Translations under genes and position numbers: made by a program
Part shown: piece after piece, positions 18,356 through 26,674 of the stretch
Layout of the letters: every line of letters begins with the position of its first letter
Position numbering within the stretch: position 1 is the stretch's first letter
The notes under the pieces: generated by a model
Database searches by the model: none
Told to the model about the DNA's origin: nothing
Seen by the model: only the letters and a program-made list of their open reading frames with translations
NCBI RefSeq assembly: GCF_018837975.1
Contig: NZ_JAGSOY010000018.1
Coordinates: forward strand, 1 to 64,000
Length of the DNA: 64,000 nucleotides
Source of the DNA: Zooshikella harenae
GTDB lineage: Bacteria > Pseudomonadota > Gammaproteobacteria > Pseudomonadales > Zooshikellaceae
Direction of reading: 5' to 3'

Positions 18356-19717
18356 ATGAGTGTGACACGCCAAACGATTAATGACCATTGCCAGCAGTGG
18401 TGGGATTCTGTTACAGACTCTTCGGCTAAGACTGTATCATTAGCACAACAACGTGCTTGGCATCGTTGGCTGCAACAGGGATTACCCACACGTCATCAAG
18501 AGTCTTGGAAATATACTCGGGCTGAACAGTTTTTTACAGAGCCTTTATTAAGTCAGCCTTTCCAGAAATTGAGTGTTTTACCACAAAAAAAGGGAATGCA
18601 AGTTATTGCCGATATAAAACAGTTATCGGCTAATATCAACCTTGATAAGGTTCGACAGGCTATTAACCCTTTACCAAACGCTGTGGTTGTTTATTGTGTG
18701 AATGATCAGTTTTATGTCGATAGTGATGGTGCTTCTCAACTACATTACCAATCGTATGAATCTTCACAGTCTTCAATGTTCCTGCCAGCTCAGGATTTGC
18801 TGGATGAAGACAGTGATGGTTTTGCACTACTTAATCTGTCGCTATCGTTATCATCACCACGGCTGACCATTCCAGCTAATAGCCAACTATCATTACACAT
18901 CGTTTATATTGCAGTAGAAACGGGTTGGTATCAGCCCAGTTTGCGTATCCATGTGTCATCGGGCAGTCAGTTGACGTTAGTGGAGCATGGTATTTCTGTT
19001 CCTAGTTATTCTAAGGTTGACAGCTTATGTAATAGCTTGACTCAGCTGCATATTGCGTCCTCTGCAGACGTTTCTTATGTGTATCTCAATCAATTTTCAC
19101 CCTTATGCCAGCATGTACATCAATTACTGGTTGATTTGGAGGAGGGTGCAAAGATACAGAGCTGGCTTGCTGCCTTGGGAAGTCGGATCTCTCGGTTACA
19201 GCTTATTCATCGGTTAGCAGGTAAAGGTAGTTCCGCTAAAGCGAATGCATTGTTATTGGGTCATGCGCAGCAGCACCATGATCATCGCATTGTTTTTCGC
19301 CACTTAGCTGAGGAATCTGAGAGCTATTGTTTGCATAAGGGATTATTAGCAGGAAAGGCAAAAGGGGTATTTAATGGCCGCATACTAATGACACCTGAAG
19401 CCCATCAAGCAGAAGGGAATATGTATAGTCGCAATATGCTGCTCAGTAGAGAAAGTCGGATGCATACGAAACCTGAGCTGGAAATTTATCATGATGCTGT
19501 GCGCTGTGCTCATGGGGCTACGATTGGTCAGCTTGATCGACAGGCATTACAGTATTTATGCAGTCGAGGCATAGCTTTAGCCCATGCTCGACAGCTGCTG
19601 TTAGCGGGTTTTATCCAGACGCTTTGGCAATCGTTGCCCAAATCATTATCTGAATGGCTTAATCATCACGTTACACCGAGTTTTGCCTTAGTCAGTGAAC
19701 AAATGGAGGATGTATGA
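18356..19717 (+). CDS. sufD: Fe-S cluster assembly protein SufD
   Basis: A 453-residue partner of SufB in the scaffold. The N-terminal helical part (RAWHRWLQQGLPTRHQESWKYTRAEQF) and the C-terminal beta-helix ending (KPELEIYHDAVRCAHGATIGQLDRQALQYLCSRGIALAHARQLLLAGF) are both characteristic. A 105-base gap separates it from sufC. Its stop overlaps the sufS start as ATGA, which implies coupled translation. Confidence 0.95.
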   Translation: MSVTRQTINDHCQQWWDSVTDSSAKTVSLAQQRAWHRWLQQGLPTRHQESWKYTRAEQFFTEPLLSQPFQKLSVLPQKKGMQVIADIKQLSANINLDKVRQAINPLPNAVVVYCVNDQFYVDSDGASQLHYQSYESSQSSMFLPAQDLLDEDSDGFALLNLSLSLSSPRLTIPANSQLSLHIVYIAVETGWYQPSLRIHVSSGSQLTLVEHGISVPSYSKVDSLCNSLTQLHIASSADVSYVYLNQFSPLCQHVHQLLVDLEEGAKIQSWLAALGSRISRLQLIHRLAGKGSSAKANALLLGHAQQHHDHRIVFRHLAEESESYCLHKGLLAGKAKGVFNGRILMTPEAHQAEGNMYSRNMLLSRESRMHTKPELEIYHDAVRCAHGATIGQLDRQALQYLCSRGIALAHARQLLLAGFIQTLWQSLPKSLSEWLNHHVTPSFALVSEQMEDV

Positions 19718-21009
19718 TGGTTGAGCGGCCGCATCAACAACCATCTCAGCAGCAACCGAGTGATAGTCAGTCGACAGTGATTTCGGGTAGGCATTGCTTG
19801 ACTGATGAGGTACGCCATCAGTTTCCCATATTGCATCAGCAGGTGCATGGTCAGCCATTGGTTTACTTGGATAATGCGGCAACAACCCAAAAACCTAATG
19901 CGGTATTGCAGGCACTTGATCACTATTATCGCTGTGATAATGCCAATGTTCACCGTGGTGTACATGCCTTAAGTGAGCGGGCGACTTGGGCTATGGAATC
20001 GGCCAGAGATACCATTCAGCAGTTTATTAATGCGGCCAGCCGGGAGGAAGTGGTCTTTGTCCGGGGCACAACAGAAGGTATAAATTTAGTTGCTCATGGT
20101 GTTGCAGAGAGTATTTTGCAACCTGGTGATGAGATTGTGATTTCAGCAATGGAGCATCACTCCAACATTGTCCCTTGGCAACTCGTGTGTCAGCGAACAC
20201 AGGCGGTGTTAAAAGTTATTCCCATTCTGCCTTCAGGAGAGTTAGATCTGGAGGCATACCAACAACTCTTATCAGAACGAAGCCGGTTAGTTGCGATTAG
20301 TCATATTAGTAATGCGCTAGGTACGATTAATCCTGTGGCTAAAATAATTTCAATTGCCCATGATCATGGTATACCTGTGCTAGTGGATGGTGCTCAGGCA
20401 GTGGCACATACCCCTGTTGATGTACAGGCGTTGGATTGTGACTTTTATGTATTTTCGGGTCATAAAGTGTATGGACCAACAGGGATTGGTGTGTTGTATG
20501 GTAAGCAAGTATGGTTAGACCGTTTTCCGCCTTATCAAGGTGGAGGGGAAATGATTCGGCGGGTTAGCTTTGATCATACTGAATTTAATACCTTACCGTA
20601 TAAGTTTGAGGCAGGTACTCCTGCTATCGCTGAGGCGGTTGGCTTAGGGGCTGCACTGCAGTGGTTTAGTCATTACCGTCAGCATTCTCTGTGGGAGCAC
20701 GAAGCCACACTGCTCTATCAGCTACAGGCACAATTAAAGACTTTATCGGGGGTCACTATTATTGGCAATGCTAAAGAAAAAACAGCTGTGTGCTCTTTTA
20801 CCGTAGCAGGCATTCATCCCCATGATTTAGGGACCTTATTAGATCACTGTGGTATTGCGGTGCGAGCAGGGCATCATTGTGCAATGCCTGTGATGGACTT
20901 TTTTAACGTACCAGCCACCGTTCGTGCATCACTGGCTATCTATAACACTACTGAGGATATTGCGCGACTGATTAAAGGGTTAGAGCAATCTATGGAGTTT
21001 TGGCAATGA
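19714..21009 (+). CDS. sufS: Cysteine desulfurase SufS
   Basis: A 431-residue pyridoxal-phosphate enzyme of group II that takes sulfur from cysteine for cluster assembly. The cofactor lysine is Lys251 in FSGHKVYGPTG, and the catalytic cysteine is Cys389 in RAGHHCAMP. The first 30 or so residues, rich in Gln and Ser, extend beyond the usual start; a second ATG follows the first immediately. GGAGGA upstream supports initiation here. Overlaps sufD by four bases and sufU by four bases. Confidence 0.97.
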   Translation: MMVERPHQQPSQQQPSDSQSTVISGRHCLTDEVRHQFPILHQQVHGQPLVYLDNAATTQKPNAVLQALDHYYRCDNANVHRGVHALSERATWAMESARDTIQQFINAASREEVVFVRGTTEGINLVAHGVAESILQPGDEIVISAMEHHSNIVPWQLVCQRTQAVLKVIPILPSGELDLEAYQQLLSERSRLVAISHISNALGTINPVAKIISIAHDHGIPVLVDGAQAVAHTPVDVQALDCDFYVFSGHKVYGPTGIGVLYGKQVWLDRFPPYQGGGEMIRRVSFDHTEFNTLPYKFEAGTPAIAEAVGLGAALQWFSHYRQHSLWEHEATLLYQLQAQLKTLSGVTIIGNAKEKTAVCSFTVAGIHPHDLGTLLDHCGIAVRAGHHCAMPVMDFFNVPATVRASLAIYNTTEDIARLIKGLEQSMEFWQ

Positions 21010-21455
21010 ACCCTGAGCTAAAACAGTTATACCAAGAACTTATCATGGATCATGGGCGACAACCTCGAAATTTTCACAAGCTTTCTCCCTGTACTCATGT
21101 GCAGCAAGCGGATAATCCTCTGTGTGGAGACCAGCTTACTTTGTACCTTGATATAAAAAATGGGGTCGTACAGGATATTGCTTTTCAGGGGCATGGTTGT
21201 GCTATTTCAATGGCGTCAACTTCCATGATGACGCAAGCGATTAAAGGGAAATCTGTTGAAGCTGCCTTGACGTTATTTAAACAATTTCACGAGTTAATTA
21301 TGTCTGGGGAAAGCTCAGAAAATATGGGCCGATTGATTGTACTCAGTGGCGTTAAGGCTTTTCCTATGCGAGTAAAATGTGCCACGCTGGCTTGGCATGC
21401 ACTAGAGCATGTGTTGTCTGCGAATGATGGGCAAGCAATTACCACTGAATACTGA
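21006..21455 (+). CDS. sufU: SufU/IscU-like sulfur-transfer protein
   Basis: A 149-residue protein of the IscU fold. The ligand cysteines are Cys40 (NPLCGD), Cys65 (GHGCAIS) and the one in MRVKCATLAWHALE. The overall sequence is the SufU type known from SUF operons, where it accepts sulfur from SufS. The ATG at 21006 overlaps the sufS stop and has GGAG upstream; a TTG two codons earlier is less likely. Confidence 0.94.
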   Translation: MNPELKQLYQELIMDHGRQPRNFHKLSPCTHVQQADNPLCGDQLTLYLDIKNGVVQDIAFQGHGCAISMASTSMMTQAIKGKSVEAALTLFKQFHELIMSGESSENMGRLIVLSGVKAFPMRVKCATLAWHALEHVLSANDGQAITTEY

Positions 21456-21464
21456 GTGTAAAGC

Positions 21465-22115
21465 ATGACGAAAAAGATGCCTTCAGCTTCTCTTATTCCT
21501 ACTCATGTTATCAACGTGGGAGCAGCAGATGCTTTTCCCTCAAGTAGGCGTTATGAAGTGATCAAATTACAGCGAGCCTGTAAGGCTATCCTTGTGCCTG
21601 CAGGTGAATCAGTGCGCTTAAAAAAAGGTACGGACGTTGAGCTTGTTCAAAGTATGGGGCTGTCTTTCACTGTCAGGTTACGTGGTAACTTGTTTCGCAT
21701 AGCTGGGGCAGATGCTGATGCTTTGGGCAAAGAAGAACCCCTATTAACTTTTCCTCAGGTTGATGCTGGAAGGGGGGATGATGAAAAGCTTGATGGTAAA
21801 GAGGTTAATAAAGCACATGTCTGGGCAGTACTTCGGCATTGCTATGATCCAGAAATACAGTTGAATATTGTCGATCTTGGGCTTATTTATAACGTCGAAA
21901 TCATTCAGCGTAAAACAGGTCAACAGGTTGTCCATATTGATATGACACTGACAGCTCCTGCCTGTGGTATGGGGCCTGTGTTAGTTGACGAGGTTAAGCA
22001 TCAAGTAGAGCAAGTACCCAATGTGGATGCTGTTCATGTCAACCTGGTCTTTGACCCTCCTTGGGATCGAAGTAAGCTTTCCGAAGCGGGTAAATTACAG
22101 TTAGGACTCATTTAA
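21465..22115 (+). CDS. sufT: SufT, MIP18/DUF59-family Fe-S maturation protein
   Basis: A 216-residue protein with an N-terminal extension of about 115 residues and a C-terminal MIP18 (DUF59) domain: VWAVLRHCYDPEIQLNIVDLGLIYNVEI, then TLTAPACGMGPVLVDEVKHQV and VNLVFDPPWDRSKLSE. The layout is that of SufT, a helper that moves clusters to target proteins. It ends the suf operon, ten bases before the stop of an opposing gene. Confidence 0.93.
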   Translation: MTKKMPSASLIPTHVINVGAADAFPSSRRYEVIKLQRACKAILVPAGESVRLKKGTDVELVQSMGLSFTVRLRGNLFRIAGADADALGKEEPLLTFPQVDAGRGDDEKLDGKEVNKAHVWAVLRHCYDPEIQLNIVDLGLIYNVEIIQRKTGQQVVHIDMTLTAPACGMGPVLVDEVKHQVEQVPNVDAVHVNLVFDPPWDRSKLSEAGKLQLGLI

Positions 22116-22125
22116 GCATGATGTA

Positions 22126-22488
22126 TTACTGGCAAATATAACCTGTCCCAGTAACTCCAGCACAAAAGCAGGGTGTGCCTACGGGGCCAGGGTTGATAAC
22201 GATTTGACACCATTTGTTGCCATACATATCACAACAATAAAGGTTGTAACTATTGTTATTGGCTGGGGTGTAGCGAGGAGTTCGTTTGGCAGGATAATCA
22301 GGGTCAAAGCTATCAAAGTCCACAGGGTTGTCTGCTTGTGGGGTGACGACTTTACTGGGCTGAATGTTGCTATTATTTGTATCGCTGAATGTACATTGTT
22401 GCATTACAGTAACGATGCTGACAAGGGCAGTAAGGAATGCGGTTGTTACCGCGAGCTTGCCCCAGAAAGACTTCGGTTCATCAGACAT
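22126..22488 (-). CDS. Hypothetical Cys-rich membrane-anchored protein, 120 aa
   Basis: I do not recognise a named family. A short cytoplasmic start is followed by one membrane helix (about 12-32), a low-complexity polar linker of about 45 residues, and a compact C-terminal domain with seven Cys (YNLYCCDMYGNKWCQI ... TPCFCAGVTGTGYICQ). The domain should face the periplasm and be held by disulfides or bind a metal. It converges on sufT with a 10-base gap. The spacing of the Cys residues and the aromatic neighbours suggest a real conserved domain. Confidence 0.65.
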   Translation of the reverse strand: MSDEPKSFWGKLAVTTAFLTALVSIVTVMQQCTFSDTNNSNIQPSKVVTPQADNPVDFDSFDPDYPAKRTPRYTPANNNSYNLYCCDMYGNKWCQIVINPGPVGTPCFCAGVTGTGYICQ

Positions 22489-22644
22489 CTACAGCTACCT
22501 TACAACGTTGTCTATGAAAGCAGGTGAAACGTAATACTCTATATACAATGGCTTGTTAAATTCAGTATATACGCTTTAGCCGCAGTAATGACTTTTTGTT
22601 GGTAAGGCGGTGGGTGAATTATAGTGTTGGAGGCAATTCCTCTA

Positions 22645-22665
22645 ACAGCGCGCTCCATGCGCTGT
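22645..22665 (-). terminator. Hairpin after the GNAT gene
   Basis: ACAGCGC / GCGCTGT, a perfect GC-rich 7-base stem with a 7-base loop, lies 15 bases past the stop of the leftward GNAT gene. No T-run follows on that strand, so termination is uncertain. Confidence 0.4.
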
Positions 22666-22679
22666 GTAAGTGATAAAGA

Positions 22680-23171
22680 CTACTCTGCTAATTGATTCAA
22701 GGCTGTCCCCGTTAAGCGATATACTGTCCACTCATCTTGAGGTTTAGCGCCAATAGACTCGTAGAAATTAATGGCAGGTTGGTTCCAGTTCAGCACAGAC
22801 CACTCCAATCGGCCGTAGTGTCTAGATTTGGCAATTTGTGCCAGTTTGCGTAGCAGGGCTTTGCCAATACCATGACCGCGTAATGTCTCATTAACATAGA
22901 GGTCTTCTAAATACATACCTGGCTGGGCTAAAAATGTTGAGTAGCTGGAAAAATATAAGGCAAAACCTGCAGGTTCGTCACCTAAAAAGGCGATTATCAC
23001 TTCAGCAGCAGGATGTTCACCGAACAGTGTGGCTTTAAGTTTATCTTCTGTAGCAACGACTTCATGACTTAGCTTTTCATATTGAGCGAGGTTTTTAATA
23101 AAGTTAAGAATAGTTGGAACGTCGTCACTGGTGGCTGGGCGAATTATTAACGGCTGGTTATTATTACTCAT
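22680..23171 (-). CDS. GNAT acetyltransferase, diamine/spermidine-type
   Basis: A 163-residue acetyl-CoA-dependent N-acetyltransferase. The opening LIIRPATSDDVPTILNFIKNLAQYEK, the FSSYSTFLAQPGMYLEDLYV strand, the acetyl-CoA loop RGHGIGKALL and the end NWNQPAINFYESIGA follow the SAT-like group, some of which acetylate polyamines. The exact substrate is not fixed by sequence. It stands alone between the Cys-rich protein and the GDSL gene. Confidence 0.85.
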   Translation of the reverse strand: MSNNNQPLIIRPATSDDVPTILNFIKNLAQYEKLSHEVVATEDKLKATLFGEHPAAEVIIAFLGDEPAGFALYFSSYSTFLAQPGMYLEDLYVNETLRGHGIGKALLRKLAQIAKSRHYGRLEWSVLNWNQPAINFYESIGAKPQDEWTVYRLTGTALNQLAE

Positions 23172-23335
23172 TTACTGCTCCATGCTGATTTAAGGGCAAA
23201 TATATGTTACACCCTTAATAATTATTGTGGGTATTTTTAGCTGAAGAAAATACCTTTTAGAAGGAGCATAATAACGGACTGAATAAACGATATGAACCCC
23301 TCCTTTAAATATAGAATATCGAAGTAGGCGAATTA

Positions 23336-24379
23336 CTAGCGTTTACCTGAAGCAGAAAGAAGCTGAATAATGTCATCGGCCAGCAGATGGTGTACGGCAT
23401 CTGTTGGATGCAAACCATCCCAAAATAGATACTGTTGAGGATTATCAACAATCTTATTTTGCGAAAAATCCCATGCTGAGTCTGTATAATTAGTCAAGGT
23501 TATATTGAGTGCCTGATGGGTATAGTGACTATGCTGATGAATTGTATTAATAATTTTTTGGAAGGCCGAGTGGCTATCATAGTAGTAAATGTTGACCGCT
23601 TGCCAAAGCTTATCCTGCTGACGCAGACGAATACCTGACGTTAAAACATCATTAAACGTGGTAATAAATTTTTCTGACTCTGCGCGATGTGCGGAAAGTA
23701 GAGGTGCGTACTCTAAAGCCGGAATATTACTGACCAGGATATGTCTTGCACCTAATCGATGCAACTTATCAATGTGATGTAGCAGGAGTTTTGCTGCTTG
23801 TTCGCCGTTCTGATTTAAGTCGCCAAATAAGGTGAACCAAAGATTATTAGCACCTCCTTGAATACTGATTAATTCGTCGCCTTCAAAATAAGCGTGCTTA
23901 TGTGCCCAATCATTGATTTGCTGACCAATATTAGGCATGACAGAAGCACCGTGGAGTAGAGTGTCATCCGTTGTGACATCAATATCTTTAAAATATCCTT
24001 TTCCTGCTTGAGCGCCACCAATAGCCCAATTTTGTCCTTCATGTGCGTTAATGGTAAAAGGAAAAAATAATTTATTATTAAACTGAAGCGTGCCTTTTAC
24101 GAGCTGGCGAGCGGGAGATAAATTACCATTAAAATAATGAGCCCATAGGTAGTCAGACCATACGAAGTGATTTGAAAAGCGGCCATTGAAGTAGGGGGGC
24201 CGAGCACGTACTCCAATACGTTGATCTGAGGCATTGGCTAGTGCTGTGGTTACTTGGTGTTTATTGCCAGTATCTGAGAGGCTGTCACCAAAAAAAATGA
24301 TGGTTGAAAATGGTGAGCTGGCATTAGTGAGTAAAGGTAAAGCGCAAAGCATAAGGAGTACTACTCGCATAAACTTCAT
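23336..24379 (-). CDS. Secreted GDSL/SGNH-family esterase
   Basis: A 347-residue hydrolase with a signal peptide (residues 1-20). The nucleophile Ser33 lies in FFGDSLSDTGN, followed by GAQAG and GGANNLW blocks and the C-terminal DGLHPTDAVHHLLADD, which supplies the catalytic Asp and His. It probably acts on lipid or other esters outside the cytoplasm, as do the related thermolabile-haemolysin type enzymes. The length is about normal for the class. No autotransporter domain is attached. Confidence 0.88.
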   Translation of the reverse strand: MKFMRVVLLMLCALPLLTNASSPFSTIIFFGDSLSDTGNKHQVTTALANASDQRIGVRARPPYFNGRFSNHFVWSDYLWAHYFNGNLSPARQLVKGTLQFNNKLFFPFTINAHEGQNWAIGGAQAGKGYFKDIDVTTDDTLLHGASVMPNIGQQINDWAHKHAYFEGDELISIQGGANNLWFTLFGDLNQNGEQAAKLLLHHIDKLHRLGARHILVSNIPALEYAPLLSAHRAESEKFITTFNDVLTSGIRLRQQDKLWQAVNIYYYDSHSAFQKIINTIHQHSHYTHQALNITLTNYTDSAWDFSQNKIVDNPQQYLFWDGLHPTDAVHHLLADDIIQLLSASGKR

Positions 24380-24762
24380 CGTGATATCCTAACTAGCAAG
24401 AAAAAAAGGCATGTATATTGCCATAGATTAGAAAGTAAACTATTTTCTATTAAGAGTAATTGTAAATGATGAAAAAAGAATTAATATGAAATTAAACTAA
24501 TAACTAAATGAAAATATTTGATCTTTAATTGTAGTTGAAGTGTACGAAAAAAAAGCAGGGTGAAAAACTGTTTTAAGTCAATAATGTAAAAAGTATCAAC
24601 AGTATATTCTTTTGTTCAGGATAAGTTATAACAGTATAAAAAATGCCAAAAAGCGACATCTCATAGGCAATGAGTTATGTCGCTTTTTTTCAAAGGGCAT
24701 GCTAATAGAAGTAAACCTTTAGCTATCCCTAAGTTAGTTTACGCTAAATAAAAAAAGGCTGA
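24380..24762. other. AT-rich gap between GDSL and DUF6174 genes
   Basis: Apart from the terminator hairpin at 24647-24690 I see nothing certain. The part just upstream of the GDSL start is very AT-rich and probably includes its promoter. Confidence 0.4.
24647..24690 (-). terminator. Strong bidirectional terminator hairpin
   Basis: AAGCGACAT...ATGTCGCTT (24651-24659 with 24677-24685) encloses a second stem CTCAT...ATGAG. T residues follow on both strands. On the minus strand it sits about 75 bases past the DUF6174 gene, so it should end that transcript. Confidence 0.85.
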
Positions 24763-25230
24763 TTATGGCATCATAGGATATATTTTAGATATTGTGTAAC
24801 CAATCTCTTCATCAGCAATGTAAGGATTGCGATCAATATATACTGATGTTGGATGATTCCAGCGCTTGTCAAACTCGGCGTTAATAATATGCGCATTGCC
24901 ATTGGCTTGCATCAGCTCCGCAAACAAGGTATCAACTGTTTTAAACATACCTCTTCTGTCTTCTGGTACAACGGCCCCAGTACTTGTGTTGACAACATTT
25001 TTTACCTTATTGTCAAGCACATCAACTCTGAATGGTACGCCTGCATCCATACAGAAACAAGAGTAAGTATAAACATAAGAGTAGTTGGTGATTTGTTTTT
25101 TGTACCACCCAGCATAAGCACCATAAACTTGGGGTTTAAAGTCTTTGCTGAAATTATCCATAGGATCTGCAGAAACAGCACTAGCTGCAACAGACATTAA
25201 TGCGATAGGTAAAATGTGGCGAAATTTCAT
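24763..25230 (-). CDS. DUF6174-like secreted protein
   Basis: A 155-residue exported protein with a signal peptide (first 21 residues, ending SAVSA-DP). The mature sequence has the pattern of the DUF6174 family: a helix with W (GAYAGWYKKQITNYSYVYTYSCFCM), then PFRVDVLDNKV and a region ending in DLFAELM-like helix and HPTSVYIDRNPYIADEEIGYTI. The CFC pair may be functional. The family has no known role. A terminator follows on the same strand. Confidence 0.78.
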   Translation of the reverse strand: MKFRHILPIALMSVAASAVSADPMDNFSKDFKPQVYGAYAGWYKKQITNYSYVYTYSCFCMDAGVPFRVDVLDNKVKNVVNTSTGAVVPEDRRGMFKTVDTLFAELMQANGNAHIINAEFDKRWNHPTSVYIDRNPYIADEEIGYTISKIYPMMP

Positions 25231-25484
25231 GTTGAACTTCCTGTCCCAAAAAAGAGAGTTTTAGGAATTAATTTATATCTAACTATCGTTTCACTTCTGC
25301 CAAAATAGCAGTATTCTTGTTATGTGTATGTAAATAACTTAGTACAGCATCTCTGATAGTTAGAAATAAATTTGCCTTTTATTTTGAGTATTCTTAAGTA
25401 CAGTACCTGTACATCTTGAGCTTAGTGTAACAATAGTCACCATTATGCACAGCTAATGGTGTTTTACTGCTTTTGATATTAAGT

Positions 25485-25710
25485 CTAAGCTTGAGATATT
25501 ATTGCTCGAATAACGTTGTCACTAGGATGATGACTGGGGTCAATAATACATATTCTGTTGTCTAAATCAATAGCTGGTATAAATTTATTGGCGTCAATAA
25601 ATGTTAGCTTTTTGCTACGATATTCGTTTAGGCCAACACTGTAAATATGGGTAAAAGAAGGGATGGATTGAAATCCGGCTAAAAATCTTTCGCGAAGGGT
25701 ATATAATCAT
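25485..25710 (-). pseudogene. C-terminal gene remnant without a start
   Basis: Reading leftward, an open stretch of about 75 codons ends at TAG (25485-25487) and includes IYSVGLNEYRSKK, FIDANKFIPAID and CIIDPSHHPSDN. It has no ATG and no ribosome site, and its upstream end runs into the solo inverted-repeat end. The amino-acid composition looks like a real protein tail. I do not recognise the parent family. It could still be a chance frame. Confidence 0.35.
25679..25703. repeat. Solo end of the 59.8-kb inverted-repeat element
   Basis: This 25-base stretch differs at only 2 of 25 positions from the right end of the element at 59799-59925 (bases 59901-59925). The inner part of the element is absent. 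Its inner side abuts the gene remnant, consistent with an insertion followed by deletion. Confidence 0.6.
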
Positions 25711-25796
25711 TAAGGTTACAATGTATTGATTTTCTTTATAGGACGGACAAAAGGAATTGGAAATATCTTTTTATATGAGCGTTTGATTGGCTTCTT

Positions 25797-26603
25797 ATGT
25801 TGACTTATGCTTGGTTTTTTTTGGCTGTTAGCCTGAATATAGACTCAGTTCCGCCGTTGTTAGTGGTTGGAACGCCTGAGATTCCTTATCGCTATCAAGA
25901 TGAAACAGGCGAATTGAAAGGTATTGATATTGAGATTATTCAGGGTGTTATGCAAGCGATGCACTTTAATTATACGATTCGCTTAGTGCCTGTTGGTTCT
26001 CGTATTATCAAAATGGCTCAGTCTGGTGATGTAGATATAGTGCTGAGTTTTTCAAAGAAGTCTGATCGTTTAGCTTATTTGTTATACCCCAAACAGTATT
26101 ATAGCCTGTTTACCTGGAATTTTTTTATCCGTCGTGATGATGCTGCACATATTAAGTATCAAACGCTCAAAGATTTGGAGTCATTACGGGTGGGAGCCAC
26201 GCAAGACTGGTCATACACTGAGGCTTTCTGGTCTGCCCCATTAAACTTACATGTTGAAACCAATAATCTTCTGCATATTGAAAAGTTATTACGTAACCGT
26301 ATTGATGTTGTACCGATGAATACGTTACCCACCTTGATAGAACTTCATCAACGTGGGTTAAATCAGTTTATAAGCTATCTACCCAAGCCTTTGAGTTCAA
26401 AAGCTTATTATAATCCTACCAGCAAGTTTTCAACGCATCCTTTACTATCCAAGTGGCGAGTTAATTATGATCGTTTACTTTATTTATGGTTAAAGAATGG
26501 TCAAGTGAAGGCGATTTATCATCGATATTTTCCAAAAGATATTATTACTGATGATCTGATTCCTGCTCCACAAGCCATGGAGCAGACTCCTACTGATAAC
26601 TAA
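25797..26603 (+). CDS. Periplasmic solute-binding protein, SBP_bac_3-like
   Basis: A 268-residue protein. A short signal-like start (MLTYAWFFLAVSLNIDS) precedes LLVVGTPEIPYRYQDETGELKGIDIEIIQGVMQAMHF, the family's first ligand-binding region, and later GDVDIVLSFSKKSDRLAYLLYP, matching 'D..........R...' of SBP_bac_3. A stop codon just upstream rules out a longer start in frame, and the ribosome site is weak. It is an orphan with no transporter partners. It ends facing the LVIVD gene. Confidence 0.8.
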   Translation: MLTYAWFFLAVSLNIDSVPPLLVVGTPEIPYRYQDETGELKGIDIEIIQGVMQAMHFNYTIRLVPVGSRIIKMAQSGDVDIVLSFSKKSDRLAYLLYPKQYYSLFTWNFFIRRDDAAHIKYQTLKDLESLRVGATQDWSYTEAFWSAPLNLHVETNNLLHIEKLLRNRIDVVPMNTLPTLIELHQRGLNQFISYLPKPLSSKAYYNPTSKFSTHPLLSKWRVNYDRLLYLWLKNGQVKAIYHRYFPKDIITDDLIPAPQAMEQTPTDN

Positions 26604-26674
26604 AAGGTCGCCTGGTCTCTGTGTATCAGTAAAGCTTTTAATACAAGACTAAGTAGGCTTTATGAGAGAGAGCG

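Larger units (their letters stand above)
25231..25796. other. Gap with a probable gene remnant and element end
   Basis: About 565 bases. It contains a likely gene remnant (25485-25710, minus strand) and an isolated inverted-repeat end (25679-25703), both listed separately. The rest shows nothing certain. Confidence 0.5.

Noticed and set aside
24853-25200. Rightward open frames over the DUF6174 gene
   Set aside because: Shadows of a gene with a signal peptide and family pattern on the other strand.
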